Shown here piece by piece: positions 15,407 through 24,018 of a stretch of 64,000 nt of DNA; position 1 is the stretch's first letter; each line of letters opens with the position of its first letter. Where the stretch lies: the IMG/VR virus record IMGVR_UViG_3300020442_000362, positions 1 to 64,000 of that record. One strand, given 5' to 3'. The notes under the pieces were generated by a model. The model did no database searches, was not told the DNA's origin, and worked only from the letters and a program-made list of their open reading frames with translations. The translations under genes were made by a program, and so were the position numbers. This stretch comes from a virus.

Positions 15407-16791
15407 ACCTTAAACCCTTCCATATTTAATCGTTCACCTGCTTCACTTTTATCAAACACTGCTCCGATATCATTATCCTGACCAGAGTCCATGATATTAG
15501 TCTGAGCAGATGCTTCTACATTATACAGTCTCATCTTGTTTTTATCAACACCAACTACAAACCTTTTGTAATAGTTTGGATCGGAGTATCTGTTTTTCAA
15601 CTGCTTAATCATCCACTGTCCCATGTTATCTAGTTCTTCACTAGCAATAATCGCAAACATTAAATCAGCAGTTGCTGGTAAACCAAAACTTTCAGAAGTA
15701 TCTTCAAGTCCGACATCAGTATTATTATATCCACCTCTGGTAGTTTGAGTTGCTGATACGATAGGACAGTTATATTCAACTGCCAATCCTCTTAGTTCTT
15801 CAGCAATAGATTTAATATATGAATATGTATTCACATTTGCACCCATCCTCAATCTTTGAGAAGCACAGATGTTTAGATAATCAATAAAAATAATATCAGG
15901 TGTAAATCCTTTTTTTACTTTTAGTTCTTCAAGTAAAGCACGGAAGTGCCCAGCATGGGCACCACCTGTCGGATACTCTTTTACAATTAGCTTACCATTA
16001 TTATGGTCTTTAATTTTGTTAATTCTTTTACTAAAGATATCATGGTCGACAACTTTAATTTCGTCCATACCCAAGTTCAATAAGTTAGCATCAATCCTTT
16101 CAGAGATTTTTTCTTCAGCCATCTCCATAGTAATATAAAGAACATTCATACCTTCAGCCAAAACTGATGAAGCATGATGACACATAAACAAAGATTTACC
16201 AACACCTGTACCAGCCATAGCTATGTTAAGAGTTTTTTTACTCAAGCCACCACGAGTAATGGTATTCAATAAATCAATATCAAACTTAATCTTTTCTTCA
16301 ACCTTGTGATAGTATTCATACCTGTCATCAGAATCTTCAAGATAATCATGACCAACACTATTATCAAAACATACACCAAGAGCATCCTGCATCATTTTAG
16401 GAATCGCACCCTTGTCACGATTTTTATCTCTACCATCAATAATCTTGATAGAGTCCATAATAGTATTGTGTACTGCTCGTTCTTTACACCACTCTTCAGC
16501 TTTATCATACAACCAGTTTTCATTTACTGCCTGGATATCTTTTATATCCTCAAGCATCTCTTGCATGTTTTTATGTTCGTCTTCAAATAAATCTTTACGA
16601 GCAAAGACTTCATTAGCAATCATCTCAGGACTAGGAACATTATTATATTGCATGAAAAGTTTTTCAAACTCTTCAAATATAATTCGTTCACCTCGCTCAG
16701 AAAAATACTCACCTTTAATAAAGGGGATTGCTTTACGAGTAAACTCATCATTTTGAAATAGATTGGAAAGTATAGTTTCTTCAATACGCAT
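15403..16791 (-). CDS. 41: Replicative DNA helicase gp41 (DnaB-like)
   Basis: 462 residues, close to the T4 gp41 length. The N-terminal helical domain is followed by Walker A AGTGVGKSLF, Walker B DIIFIDYL, and SATQTTRGG, the RecA-fold helicase core. It unwinds duplex DNA at the T4-type replication fork with primase and the gp43 polymerase. A TTGATT-N17-TAGAAT promoter ends 6 nt before the ATG, and I see no ribosome binding site, so a leaderless mRNA is predicted. The base-modification genes follow directly by overlap, which would tie their expression to replication. Confidence 0.9.
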   Translation of the reverse strand: MRIEETILSNLFQNDEFTRKAIPFIKGEYFSERGERIIFEEFEKLFMQYNNVPSPEMIANEVFARKDLFEDEHKNMQEMLEDIKDIQAVNENWLYDKAEEWCKERAVHNTIMDSIKIIDGRDKNRDKGAIPKMMQDALGVCFDNSVGHDYLEDSDDRYEYYHKVEEKIKFDIDLLNTITRGGLSKKTLNIAMAGTGVGKSLFMCHHASSVLAEGMNVLYITMEMAEEKISERIDANLLNLGMDEIKVVDHDIFSKRINKIKDHNNGKLIVKEYPTGGAHAGHFRALLEELKVKKGFTPDIIFIDYLNICASQRLRMGANVNTYSYIKSIAEELRGLAVEYNCPIVSATQTTRGGYNNTDVGLEDTSESFGLPATADLMFAIIASEELDNMGQWMIKQLKNRYSDPNYYKRFVVGVDKNKMRLYNVEASAQTNIMDSGQDNDIGAVFDKSEAGERLNMEGFKV

Positions 16792-16797
16792 AATTAC

Positions 16798-16826
16798 ATT
16801 CTACTTAAAATAAAGTTAAAAATCAA
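16798..16826 (-). promoter_or_regulatory. Early/middle promoter before gp41, predicts leaderless mRNA
   Basis: TTGATT (16821-16826), 17 nt, TAGAAT (16798-16803) on the minus strand. The ATG at 16791 begins 6 nt after the -10, where transcription would start. This copy has a different -35 from the rest of the family. Confidence 0.6.
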
Positions 16827-17320
16827 GTTTCCTTATATTCAAAGGTTTCTGGCTCTACTGCCTTTTTCATTTCATCCTCTCCACCTTTGAAGAGAATATT
16901 CTTTTGTTCCATTTGCTCCTTAATCATAGCCATTAAAAAGTCGCCAAGTATTTTCTCCACTTCAACCTTTGGTACAGGTCTAAATTTATCTGGACCCTCT
17001 ATCTCATAACTGTAATCAAGTTTGATAGTTTCATCTTCTGTAGGTTGAAATGATACTTTACCAAAAGACACAACCTTACCCTCTAGGACACCTTGTAGTA
17101 TCCTAAGTTTCATAAATCCTTGTTCGTTGGTTTCTTCTAGGATTTCGTGTGGTAGCTGTGCCTGAGAGGTATCCCTTAATTTATCAGTGTGGTAATTTTC
17201 TTTTTCCCACTCTTCTTTCGCTGTAAGGTAATCCTCCTCAGACACATAATCTTCAGCTGTGTGGATTGGTTCGTACTGTTCGGGATTATTCCCCTGTATC
17301 GTTATCGGTTTCTTGCTCAT
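16823..17320 (-). CDS. Conserved hypothetical protein after uvsX, 165 aa
   Basis: I choose the ATG at 17320 (MSKKPITIQGNNPEQY), which overlaps the uvsX 3' end by 35 nt; a further upstream Met would overlap by 74 nt. The N-terminal part is charged and acidic, and the C-terminal half looks like a beta-rich domain followed by a helix. No catalytic motif is seen. Its place between uvsX and gp41 suggests a replication or recombination accessory role, which is inference only. Confidence 0.55.
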   Translation of the reverse strand: MSKKPITIQGNNPEQYEPIHTAEDYVSEEDYLTAKEEWEKENYHTDKLRDTSQAQLPHEILEETNEQGFMKLRILQGVLEGKVVSFGKVSFQPTEDETIKLDYSYEIEGPDKFRPVPKVEVEKILGDFLMAMIKEQMEQKNILFKGGEDEMKKAVEPETFEYKET

Positions 17321-18326
17321 CAGATCCATACATAAATTTAGATTTACAGTGTTCGTCAATCTGTTTCAATACATCTTCAGTAAAAAACTTTTCTGGCTCT
17401 TTCATAATAGCTTTACCAAATACTTTTTTACCATCTACAGTAATACGACCACCAGCACTTTCCCAGATACCTGCTTCGACTGCGAGGTCAATTAGTCCAT
17501 GGTATCTAGATAAACCTGTTTCAAAATTAAGTTTACATTCAACTTTCATTTGCTCTTTAGTAAACCTAGATTTTTGTGTAGTAGCTTTTATGATATTACC
17601 TACAACTTCTGTACCATCACGATCTTTACTTTTACCCAAGAACACGATTGTAGATGCAGCATACTTTAAGCCACCTCCACCACCCATGTCTTTCATAGGC
17701 ACATAAGATCCGATTACATCGTAAGTATGATTGGTCACAATCATTGGTACATCAAGCTGTGCGAGTTTTAGACTCAATACTCTGAAAGCACCTCTTACTA
17801 ATTGTGCTCTCGTCATATCACGAGTATCCTTACCCTCTGCTACATCTGCTACTTCTTTTTCAGTTGATAGCATACCCAAAGAGTCTAAACAAAATAGGAT
17901 TGGTTTCCTAGCTGGTTCAGGGACTGATTTATGATTTTCAAGAATACGCACAGCTTGAGTACGAAACTCTTGAATAGTTGTCACTGGTACAATAACAAAT
18001 CTGTTTGTGTCAATATCTCTGTCTTCAAGGATCTGCTTAGTAAGTGCACCCTCTGTTTCAAAATATATTACACCTGCTTCTTTATCCATATCCAGGAAGT
18101 TTTTAGCAACTCCTAGAGCGAAAAAAGTTTTACCTGTAGAACTTTCTCCAGCAAGGGCAGTGACCTTGTTCCCTGGCAGTCCTCCATAAATAGATCCACT
18201 CAACAACGCATTAAATGCATAAGACCCTGTGTCTACAAAATTAACATCAGAGTCTAGTGCATTTTCCGCAACACCTGCGTACTCGTTGCCGAGATTATCT
18301 ATAAGGTCATTTAAATATCCGACCAT
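17286..18326 (-). CDS. uvsX: UvsX recombinase (RecA-like)
   Basis: 346 residues. ALAGESSTGKTFFAL is the Walker A motif, GVIYFETEGAL matches the RecA MAW-like region, and PILFCLDSLGML is Walker B. The length and layout match T4 UvsX, the strand-exchange protein that works with UvsY (encoded at 40746-41183) in recombination-dependent replication. A ribosome binding site (AAAGGAG) precedes the ATG. The acidic C-terminus (SDEQETDNDTGE) resembles the regulatory tails of RecA proteins. Confidence 0.92.
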   Translation of the reverse strand: MVGYLNDLIDNLGNEYAGVAENALDSDVNFVDTGSYAFNALLSGSIYGGLPGNKVTALAGESSTGKTFFALGVAKNFLDMDKEAGVIYFETEGALTKQILEDRDIDTNRFVIVPVTTIQEFRTQAVRILENHKSVPEPARKPILFCLDSLGMLSTEKEVADVAEGKDTRDMTRAQLVRGAFRVLSLKLAQLDVPMIVTNHTYDVIGSYVPMKDMGGGGGLKYAASTIVFLGKSKDRDGTEVVGNIIKATTQKSRFTKEQMKVECKLNFETGLSRYHGLIDLAVEAGIWESAGGRITVDGKKVFGKAIMKEPEKFFTEDVLKQIDEHCKSKFMYGSDEQETDNDTGE

Positions 18327-18344
18327 AAATTAATCTCCTTTAGT

Positions 18345-18899
18345 TTAAATAGATGGAACAGCTTCAGTTGGGTTGATAGTTTTCAATTCAACTTTCGGTG
18401 CTAAACGATTGTTTTTCTCAGACCACTTTAGACCAACATATACTCGATACAAACCATCGGCAGTAATGAATACATCTTTGTTCCACTCTTCATATCCAGG
18501 AAGTGAAGTAGGAGTAATGATATTATTTGTTTGACTTGTAGATCTTTCAACCATTAAGTCTTCACCTTCTCCAGATCCTTCCTCTTTATATATACTTTCA
18601 TTTTGAGTGATTCTACCATTTACTTGGTCAGCCAAATCAGACTTCGCAATAGTAGTAGCTTTATCAAGAGCGAACTGTAAGTCATAAGAAACTGAAGAAC
18701 CGACACCATAAATAAAGTCTTCGGCATCCCTGTTTCTAATTAGTCCTTTTTCAACTTCAGCTTCAAGATACCATGTAGGAACTTTATTAAGTACCCCATC
18801 ACGATTCGCTTCAGTTGCAATTTTAGTAGTCGAGCATGCTGCAAGAAATACTAACATACCAAGAACTGGTATGATTTTATACTTTTGAAATGATGACAT
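18345..18899 (-). CDS. LPP20-like lipoprotein
   Basis: 184 residues from the ATG at 18899, preceded by AAGGAGG. The N-terminus is a lipoprotein signal: basic start, hydrophobic PVLGMLVFLAAC and a Cys at about 22 in a LAAC lipobox. The mature part, with VPTWYLEA, YGVGSSVSYDLQFALDKA and AKSDLADQV, resembles bacterial LPP20-family outer-membrane lipoproteins. A phage-encoded surface lipoprotein suggests envelope remodelling or superinfection exclusion (inference). It overlaps a 39-residue membrane peptide gene by 23 nt. Confidence 0.7.
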   Translation of the reverse strand: MSSFQKYKIIPVLGMLVFLAACSTTKIATEANRDGVLNKVPTWYLEAEVEKGLIRNRDAEDFIYGVGSSVSYDLQFALDKATTIAKSDLADQVNGRITQNESIYKEEGSGEGEDLMVERSTSQTNNIITPTSLPGYEEWNKDVFITADGLYRVYVGLKWSEKNNRLAPKVELKTINPTEAVPSI

Positions 18900-18996
18900 C
18901 ACTAACCTCCTTCACGATTTCAATTATATTATTTGCCATTTCAGGATAGAAGTAAGTAATACCAATCCCAATAGCAATCCCAATAATTATTTTCAT
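18877..18996 (-). CDS. Small membrane peptide, 39 aa
   Basis: The ATG at 18996 gives MKIIIGIAIGIGITYFYP followed by a charged helix ending in KV. The first 17 residues are a hydrophobic Ile/Gly-rich segment that would insert in the inner membrane. Its 3' end carries the AAGGAGG ribosome binding site of the lipoprotein gene, so the two are translationally linked. Function unknown. Confidence 0.45.
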   Translation of the reverse strand: MKIIIGIAIGIGITYFYPEMANNIIEIVKEVSDVIISKV

Positions 18997-19006
18997 AATA
19001 TATCCT

Positions 19007-19300
19007 CTAGTTCATTTCAGTAATTAATTTAATAAAGATGGTGTACATACCCAGCTTTGCTGCTTCATTTAGTAATGCGTCAGAAGGATTATTCTCTGGG
19101 TCAAACTTTTGACGACCCTGTTGAGTTTCTTCTTTACATTTAGTTGTGACGATCTCCGATACAATAATACCATTCTGTACAATAGAAGTAGTCTCAGTCG
19201 TACAGTTTGGACCATATACCTTAGTCATCGGTGCAGAATAAGCTGGTGGAGCACACATAGTCACTCCGAGCATCATCGATATAGCAATTAATTTTTTCAT
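19007..19300 (-). CDS. Secreted small protein with signal peptide
   Basis: 97 residues from the ATG at 19300 (MKKLIAISMMLGVTM), with probable signal peptidase cleavage after PAYSA. The mature part has two Cys that could form a disulfide. An in-frame ATG nine bases upstream lies inside the promoter -10 box and cannot be in that transcript. Transcription from 19308-19336 would start at or next to the chosen ATG, giving a leaderless message. No domain recognised; periplasmic or envelope location inferred. Confidence 0.6.
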   Translation of the reverse strand: MKKLIAISMMLGVTMCAPPAYSAPMTKVYGPNCTTETTSIVQNGIIVSEIVTTKCKEETQQGRQKFDPENNPSDALLNEAAKLGMYTIFIKLITEMN

Positions 19301-19307
19301 TATTATC

Positions 19308-19336
19308 ATTCTACCCTAAAAAAACTTAAAAGTAAA
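19308..19336 (-). promoter_or_regulatory. Early/middle promoter, predicts leaderless mRNA
   Basis: TTTACT (19331-19336), 17 nt, TAGAAT (19308-19313) on the minus strand, 7 nt before the ATG at 19300. It fills the gap after the polymerase gene. Confidence 0.7.
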
Positions 19337-19339
19337 GGT

Positions 19340-21823
19340 CTAGAAGAAGTCCTCAAGACTCGCTGTTTGACTTACTTTCCAGCCTAGACTCTGTACCATA
19401 ATCTCAATGGGGTCTAAAAACACCTTCTCAAACATCAGGTCATAGTCCACATATTCATGAATACCGAACTCTTTAGGCACGACATCTAGGAAGGATATAA
19501 CATTCTCCCTGATGACATTAGGTTTTTTAAGATATACAAACTTGATTTTTTCACCCTCTTTAATATCATTATATCTGAGAGTAATGTTCTTTTCCTTCAA
19601 GTAATGATTGTAGAGCAAGGCACCTCTTACATGAATAGGAGTTGCTTTGCGATATATGCTCATGCTGTCACGATAGTTTTTCAAACCATTTACCGATCTA
19701 GGAAAAGCAATCTCTTCAACAGGAAGAGAGTTAAATTGTGTTCTAGCATCCTCAATAAATTTATACAAATCATTTTGACCACCATGAAGAATCGTTGGTA
19801 TAGCTTCTTTCAACAACTCACGAACAGAATGGGGAGTAGATGATTTAATCATCTCTAGACCCATAATCTTCATCTTAGGTTTTTTATAAGATACTCCTTC
19901 TGAATTATATACCGAAAGAACATATCTTTTCTTAGCAGTCCATAAACCTTTATCAGCTAGAACTTCTCTTTCCATTACCATCTTGTTAGCAAAAGCATTC
20001 TGCCTTTTAGCAAGTTCTTCATACTGTTGATTTATATATGGCATAAACTTTTCATTACAAATGGTGTCTAGGAACTTAATAGTTTTATTTATGTCAGATT
20101 GTTTTTCTCCCATAACCTTATCAACAAGTTTCTCAAATGTGACATAAATAGAATCTGTATCAACAGCAATAATATAGTCTTCATTATCTGTACCAATTAT
20201 TTTGTTTAGATAATCATTCATTCTATCATGTATCCATCGGATAGATAGTTGACCAGAGGTGGTAATAGCTTCAGCCATTTTTAAATCAAAGTATCTAAAG
20301 TATTGATTACCAAGTGCACCATAAGCAGAGTTAAGAGCAATCTTCATACCCATCTGATAATTGTTCTTGCTTGATATTACTTTTAGTTGGCGAGGATCGT
20401 TTTCATTTTCATACAACTGTTGTGCCTGAAGCATTTCTTTCTTGGCAACTTTCCTCTGGTTATAGAAGTCCTCCATAATACTAGGGAACACACCTCTAAA
20501 GTCTTTTCTGTATTGCGAACCATTTGCAGCAACAGCATACTCAGAATCTTTAGCAGGGTTTTTAAGATAATGGTCAACACCTTTTTCAACAGATTCCTGT
20601 TGTAAGGTTTCGGGAGATATGTTGTACTGCATAATCAAGTGTGGATATAGCGAGTTCAAGTCAAACGAAGCAACCCATTTATGTAAACCAATCAATGGCT
20701 CTTTTACGAATGCTCCTTCAAACTGTGTTGATTTATCTTTACTAGACTTGGGTGGTATTACCACATTTACTTTCATCAGATAGTTGTGAACAATCATGTC
20801 CCACATACGAACCTGAGAGAATACATCATCATAATTAATCTTAGCATTATATGCCATAGTAAGCTGAAGTTCAATCAGCTTCATTTTATCTTCTAGTCTA
20901 TCAACCAATACAGTATCAATGACATTATAATCTACGAATTTATTCCAGTCGTTTTTATAAAACTCTGAGAAGGTTGCATACTCACTATGGTCAAGTTTCT
21001 TTTGACCAAGTTCAACGAATGCAATATTATCTAGACGATAAGACTCTTGTGCTGTGTAAGTATATTTTTTGTAGAGGTCAAGATAATCAAGCTGAGCAAT
21101 ACCTGCGATTGCTATGGCGAACTCTTTATTACCTTTTACATATATCTCTCTTTCATGTACAATCTTCCAGGGAGACAATCTACGAGCATGGTCTTCACCA
21201 ATAACATGACACATGCGTCGCCATAAATATGCGAGGTCAAAAAACTGAGAGTTCCAACCTGTAATTACATCAGGATAATTTTCAATCCAGTAATCTAGAA
21301 ACTTGTGAAATAAAATCTTTTCATCACGACAATATACATATCGCCAATTATCATGTTGCCTTGCGTCGCCTGTATATTCTTTAGTACCAAAAGTGACAAT
21401 CTCTTTTGAGTGATTATCTTGTACAGTAATAAGAAGCAGTTTTTCATTGGCTCTTTCAATATTCGGAAACCCTTCTTCAGTTTCAGTCTCAATATCTATT
21501 GACCAAATCTTAATTAGTTCTTTATCCCATTCAATATCATTCTTAAACTCATCGTGCATATATTGATAATGCCATTGAGTTTGACCATGCACTTCCATAA
21601 CTTCTTCGTATTGACGAACGAAGTCTTTAGCATCTTTAATACTTGCTTGTTGGATTTTATAGGCAGGTTGCCCTTTTAGAGTTTTGTATGGTGTTTCACC
21701 TTTACCTCGTGTCACCCAGACACTAGGTTTGAATGGTATCTTTTCAGCTCGTCTCTTGCCACCTGAAATATACCTGACAAGAAGCTGATTACCATGCGGA
21801 TGAACATTGGTATAAAACTTCAT
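19340..21823 (-). CDS. 43: DNA polymerase gp43 (family B)
   Basis: 827 residues, slightly shorter than T4 gp43. The 3'-5' exonuclease motif IWSIDIETETEEGFP lies near residue 130. Polymerase motif A is SFDLNSLYPHLIMQYN, motif B is NSAYGALGNQYFR, and motif C is AVDTDSIYV. The C-terminus ends in a short hydrophobic/acidic tail (SLEDFF) like the clamp-binding end of T4-type polymerases. A promoter of the TTTACT family ends 6 nt before the ATG and no ribosome binding site is seen, so leaderless translation is predicted. Confidence 0.95.
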   Translation of the reverse strand: MKFYTNVHPHGNQLLVRYISGGKRRAEKIPFKPSVWVTRGKGETPYKTLKGQPAYKIQQASIKDAKDFVRQYEEVMEVHGQTQWHYQYMHDEFKNDIEWDKELIKIWSIDIETETEEGFPNIERANEKLLLITVQDNHSKEIVTFGTKEYTGDARQHDNWRYVYCRDEKILFHKFLDYWIENYPDVITGWNSQFFDLAYLWRRMCHVIGEDHARRLSPWKIVHEREIYVKGNKEFAIAIAGIAQLDYLDLYKKYTYTAQESYRLDNIAFVELGQKKLDHSEYATFSEFYKNDWNKFVDYNVIDTVLVDRLEDKMKLIELQLTMAYNAKINYDDVFSQVRMWDMIVHNYLMKVNVVIPPKSSKDKSTQFEGAFVKEPLIGLHKWVASFDLNSLYPHLIMQYNISPETLQQESVEKGVDHYLKNPAKDSEYAVAANGSQYRKDFRGVFPSIMEDFYNQRKVAKKEMLQAQQLYENENDPRQLKVISSKNNYQMGMKIALNSAYGALGNQYFRYFDLKMAEAITTSGQLSIRWIHDRMNDYLNKIIGTDNEDYIIAVDTDSIYVTFEKLVDKVMGEKQSDINKTIKFLDTICNEKFMPYINQQYEELAKRQNAFANKMVMEREVLADKGLWTAKKRYVLSVYNSEGVSYKKPKMKIMGLEMIKSSTPHSVRELLKEAIPTILHGGQNDLYKFIEDARTQFNSLPVEEIAFPRSVNGLKNYRDSMSIYRKATPIHVRGALLYNHYLKEKNITLRYNDIKEGEKIKFVYLKKPNVIRENVISFLDVVPKEFGIHEYVDYDLMFEKVFLDPIEIMVQSLGWKVSQTASLEDFF

Positions 21824-21829
21824 AATATA

Positions 21830-21858
21830 ACTCTACTCCTTTTTAAGTTAAAAGTAAA
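21830..21858 (-). promoter_or_regulatory. Early/middle promoter before gp43, predicts leaderless mRNA
   Basis: TTTACT (21853-21858), 17 nt, TAGAGT (21830-21835) on the minus strand. The gp43 ATG starts 6 nt beyond the -10. The upstream gene ends 2 nt before the -35. Confidence 0.7.
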
Positions 21859-21859
21859 G

Positions 21860-22174
21860 TTATACAATTAGTTTTTTTTCGGGAGTCACAATACTAGGAC
21901 TGCCCCAGATCCTTTTATATTCGTCTTTAAGTTGTTTGGTTGGATTTACAACCGATTGAATAGAGTTCTTGTAAAAAGTAATAGAGTTATTTGGGTCGCC
22001 ATATGGACAGTAAGGTGCCAAGCCAACTTGGGATTTACCTTGTTCATTTGGTGCTTCGGTCACTAGCATACTTGGCATGTTAGTTTCAAAATGCTCTGGA
22101 CCTGCATCAATCACTTCAGCTACAACGATCTCACCTGAGTTCATCATAAACAATTTAATTTTATCTTCTTTCAT
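21860..22174 (-). CDS. Sm-like small beta protein, 104 aa
   Basis: Begins MKEDKIKLFMMNSGEIVVAEV, an opening strand-turn-strand pattern like Sm/LSm folds. It then carries APYCPYGDPNNSITFYKNSI and a C-terminal helix. The 162-residue protein at 38782-39270 has the same order of elements (KLTTGETLVATI, then APFCGF, then FTFRKDNL), so the two look like paralogues. Marine T4-like phages often carry such proteins; their function is not known to me. An RNA-binding role would follow from the fold but is unproven. Confidence 0.5.
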   Translation of the reverse strand: MKEDKIKLFMMNSGEIVVAEVIDAGPEHFETNMPSMLVTEAPNEQGKSQVGLAPYCPYGDPNNSITFYKNSIQSVVNPTKQLKDEYKRIWGSPSIVTPEKKLIV

Positions 22175-22197
22175 AATATCTCCATATTAAAGTGGTG

Positions 22198-22219
22198 CCC
22201 TCCTCCATCGGGAGGAGGG
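22198..22219 (-). terminator. Strong stem-loop after hsp20
   Basis: A 9-bp GC-rich stem (CCCTCCTCC / GGAGGAGGG) with a 4-nt loop, about 10 nt after the hsp20 stop. It stands out in this AT-rich DNA. The trailing sequence CACCACTTTAATAT is only weakly U-rich, so it may be an mRNA-stabilising hairpin rather than a terminator. Confidence 0.55.
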
Positions 22220-22229
22220 ACTTGGTTAA

Positions 22230-22652
22230 TTACTTAATGTCGATGACTTTAAGTTTTTTCTCTTCAGGAATAATCCTTTCGAGTTCGACAGAAAGCATTC
22301 CGTCTTTTAGAGAAGCACCTTTGACTACTACATCATCGGCGACTGTAAATGTACGAGTAAAGTTTCTTTTAGAAATACCTTGATGTACATATTCCTCTTC
22401 AGTTTTAGTTTCAGAAGGCACTGACTTGATTGTCAAAGTGTTCTCCTGATGTTCAACTGTAATATCTTTTTTAGAAAATCCAGCCACAGCCATTTCAATA
22501 GCAAACTTCTCATCGCTGAGTTTTTTGATATTGTATGGTGGGTAGCTTTCTGATTTGTGAATAGCATTAACTCTATCGAATGTATCAAATAGATTGTCAA
22601 AGCCAATAGAAAATGGAGAAGTGTCTCTCCAAACATTAAAAGTTGCGTTCAT
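22230..22652 (-). CDS. Small heat-shock protein Hsp20
   Basis: 140 residues. The alpha-crystallin domain spans about 40-135, with FAIEMAVAGFSKKDI, ENTLTIKS, RNFTRTFTVADDV and the ending KDGMLSVELE. It is an ATP-independent holdase chaperone widespread in marine T4-like phages, probably protecting phage proteins during assembly. A ribosome binding site (AAAGGAGG) precedes the ATG. The upstream sequence at 22716-22744 matches the alphaproteobacterial heat-shock promoter layout, so host RpoH may drive it. Confidence 0.92.
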   Translation of the reverse strand: MNATFNVWRDTSPFSIGFDNLFDTFDRVNAIHKSESYPPYNIKKLSDEKFAIEMAVAGFSKKDITVEHQENTLTIKSVPSETKTEEEYVHQGISKRNFTRTFTVADDVVVKGASLKDGMLSVELERIIPEEKKLKVIDIK

Positions 22653-22715
22653 AGTTTTCCTCCTTTATGAAGCGAGTTTAAATTACGAGAACCCATTATG
22701 GCATTCTCTACATTA

Positions 22716-22744
22716 TATATAGGTATCATTACAAAAATTTCAAG
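22716..22744 (-). promoter_or_regulatory. RpoH-like heat-shock promoter before hsp20
   Basis: Minus strand CTTG (22741-22744), 17 nt, CCTATATA (22716-22723). This fits the alphaproteobacterial RpoH pattern CTTG-N17-CYTATNT as I recall it, and CTTGAAA also matches the enterobacterial -35. It differs from every other promoter in the window. Confidence 0.5.
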
Positions 22745-22762
22745 TCCTTTATATAAATTTTT

Positions 22763-24010
22763 TTACGAGATCCTCACGAATAATGCTGGTACTTTGTACC
22801 AATCACTACCAGCAGGATCGTACGAAACTGCAGCTTGTGGACCCATGTTTCTCCAAGTGCTTGTACCACCAGAGTCTACTTGTGTCCATATATTAATATT
22901 GTCCCCAGCATTATCTCCTGAAGCAGTTGCTGGTGGTTGAAAATTTCCTTGATACCCTGGACCGATGTCTGTTGTTGTTGGGGTAAATGCTGATACATAT
23001 AATTTATCTCCAGACACAGTACCATTAACAGCAATAGAATACATATTCGTTCCTGCTCCAGCATCAAAAATATAAGCCATGATATAAGTTTGGTTGTCTC
23101 CTAGAGTTGTGCTAGGTAAATTTGTTGTGTTAGTAGCAGTTGTAGCAGAGGTTGCTGTTGCTGCATTTCCAGTAGTATCTGCGTCTATAGATGCAGGCAG
23201 TCTAGCTTTGTTTAATGTGCCACTTCCTATATTAGAAGCATTAGTGGTATCGGTAGTTGCTGATGCTGCCAGCGAAGAAGTATCTGCTTTAGCATCTATC
23301 TGTGTTTGTACATTACCAGTCACAGTACTAAGATGTTGAAACTCAGTATTTGTGACTGAGCCATCAGCAATCTTAGTTGCGTCAATCGCAGCAGATGCTT
23401 TTATGTTAGCATCTTCTAAATTTGTAATAGAGTTTCCTGTTGCGTCAGCATCAATAGTTTTATTTGTTAGTGTACTAGTTGATGTTGTGGTCAGGTAATT
23501 AGCATCATTAGTAAACATTGATATATTACCAGCTTTGTTGGTAAGAGTATCAGATGAAGATGCTGTAATATATCCACTGTTATTAGTGAACATTGATATA
23601 TTACCAGATTTGTTAGTTAGTGTATCGGTAGATGAAGCTGTAATGAATGACGACAAGTCAGGTGGAGTATTAGTAAATACACCTGTGACATTGTTAAATG
23701 CTAAAGAACCACCACCAGATGCCGAAGCATTAATTGCTGACAAGTCAGTATATAAGATACCAGCTGTGTCACTGCCTGGTTGCCATTCGTTAGCAGAAGC
23801 ATTGTATTTAATTACATTACCATTAGACAATCCAGTAAGGTTTACATCACCTAGTGCAGCAAGTGTTACATTGGCACCTTGTAAGGTAGAAACCAAACTT
23901 CCATATGTAATGTGTTTTGTAGTAGATTCGGAAGTGTCAACAATCAGTAGTTTATCAATGGACTCTGGGGTCGCTAGTACTGGAAGTTCACTAATCTTTG
24001 CGTCAGCCAT
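22763..24010 (-). CDS. Fibre-like virion protein with 25-residue repeats
   Basis: 415 residues, Ser/Thr/Asn-rich, low in charge. The N-terminus MADAKISELPVLATP resembles adaptor ends of phage fibre proteins. Residues about 120-185 carry tandem 25-residue repeats (SSTDTLTNKSGNISMFTNNS), encoded by 75-bp DNA repeats. The C-terminal part looks beta-rich and globular. The same TNLEDANIKASAAID type of linker occurs in many marine phage fibres. It lies among replication genes, away from the structural block, with a CTAAATA box about 30 nt upstream. Probably a host-contact fibre or decoration. Confidence 0.65.
   Translation of the reverse strand: MADAKISELPVLATPESIDKLLIVDTSESTTKHITYGSLVSTLQGANVTLAALGDVNLTGLSNGNVIKYNASANEWQPGSDTAGILYTDLSAINASASGGGSLAFNNVTGVFTNTPPDLSSFITASSTDTLTNKSGNISMFTNNSGYITASSSDTLTNKAGNISMFTNDANYLTTTSTSTLTNKTIDADATGNSITNLEDANIKASAAIDATKIADGSVTNTEFQHLSTVTGNVQTQIDAKADTSSLAASATTDTTNASNIGSGTLNKARLPASIDADTTGNAATATSATTATNTTNLPSTTLGDNQTYIMAYIFDAGAGTNMYSIAVNGTVSGDKLYVSAFTPTTTDIGPGYQGNFQPPATASGDNAGDNINIWTQVDSGGTSTWRNMGPQAAVSYDPAGSDWYKVPALFVRIS
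23510..23650. repeat. 75-bp tandem repeat inside the fibre gene
   Basis: Two adjacent similar copies with a 75-bp period (anchors AACATTG at 23514 and 23589) encode the 25-residue fibre repeats. A more degenerate third protein copy follows. Such repeats can expand or contract by recombination. Confidence 0.6.
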
Positions 24011-24018
24011 TTACTCTC

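Noticed and set aside
18345-18996. Lipoprotein plus membrane peptide as an o-spanin/i-spanin pair
   Set aside because: The lipoprotein is far too large, resembles LPP20, and the peptide lacks the periplasmic coiled coil of an i-spanin. The genes also lie in the replication block.
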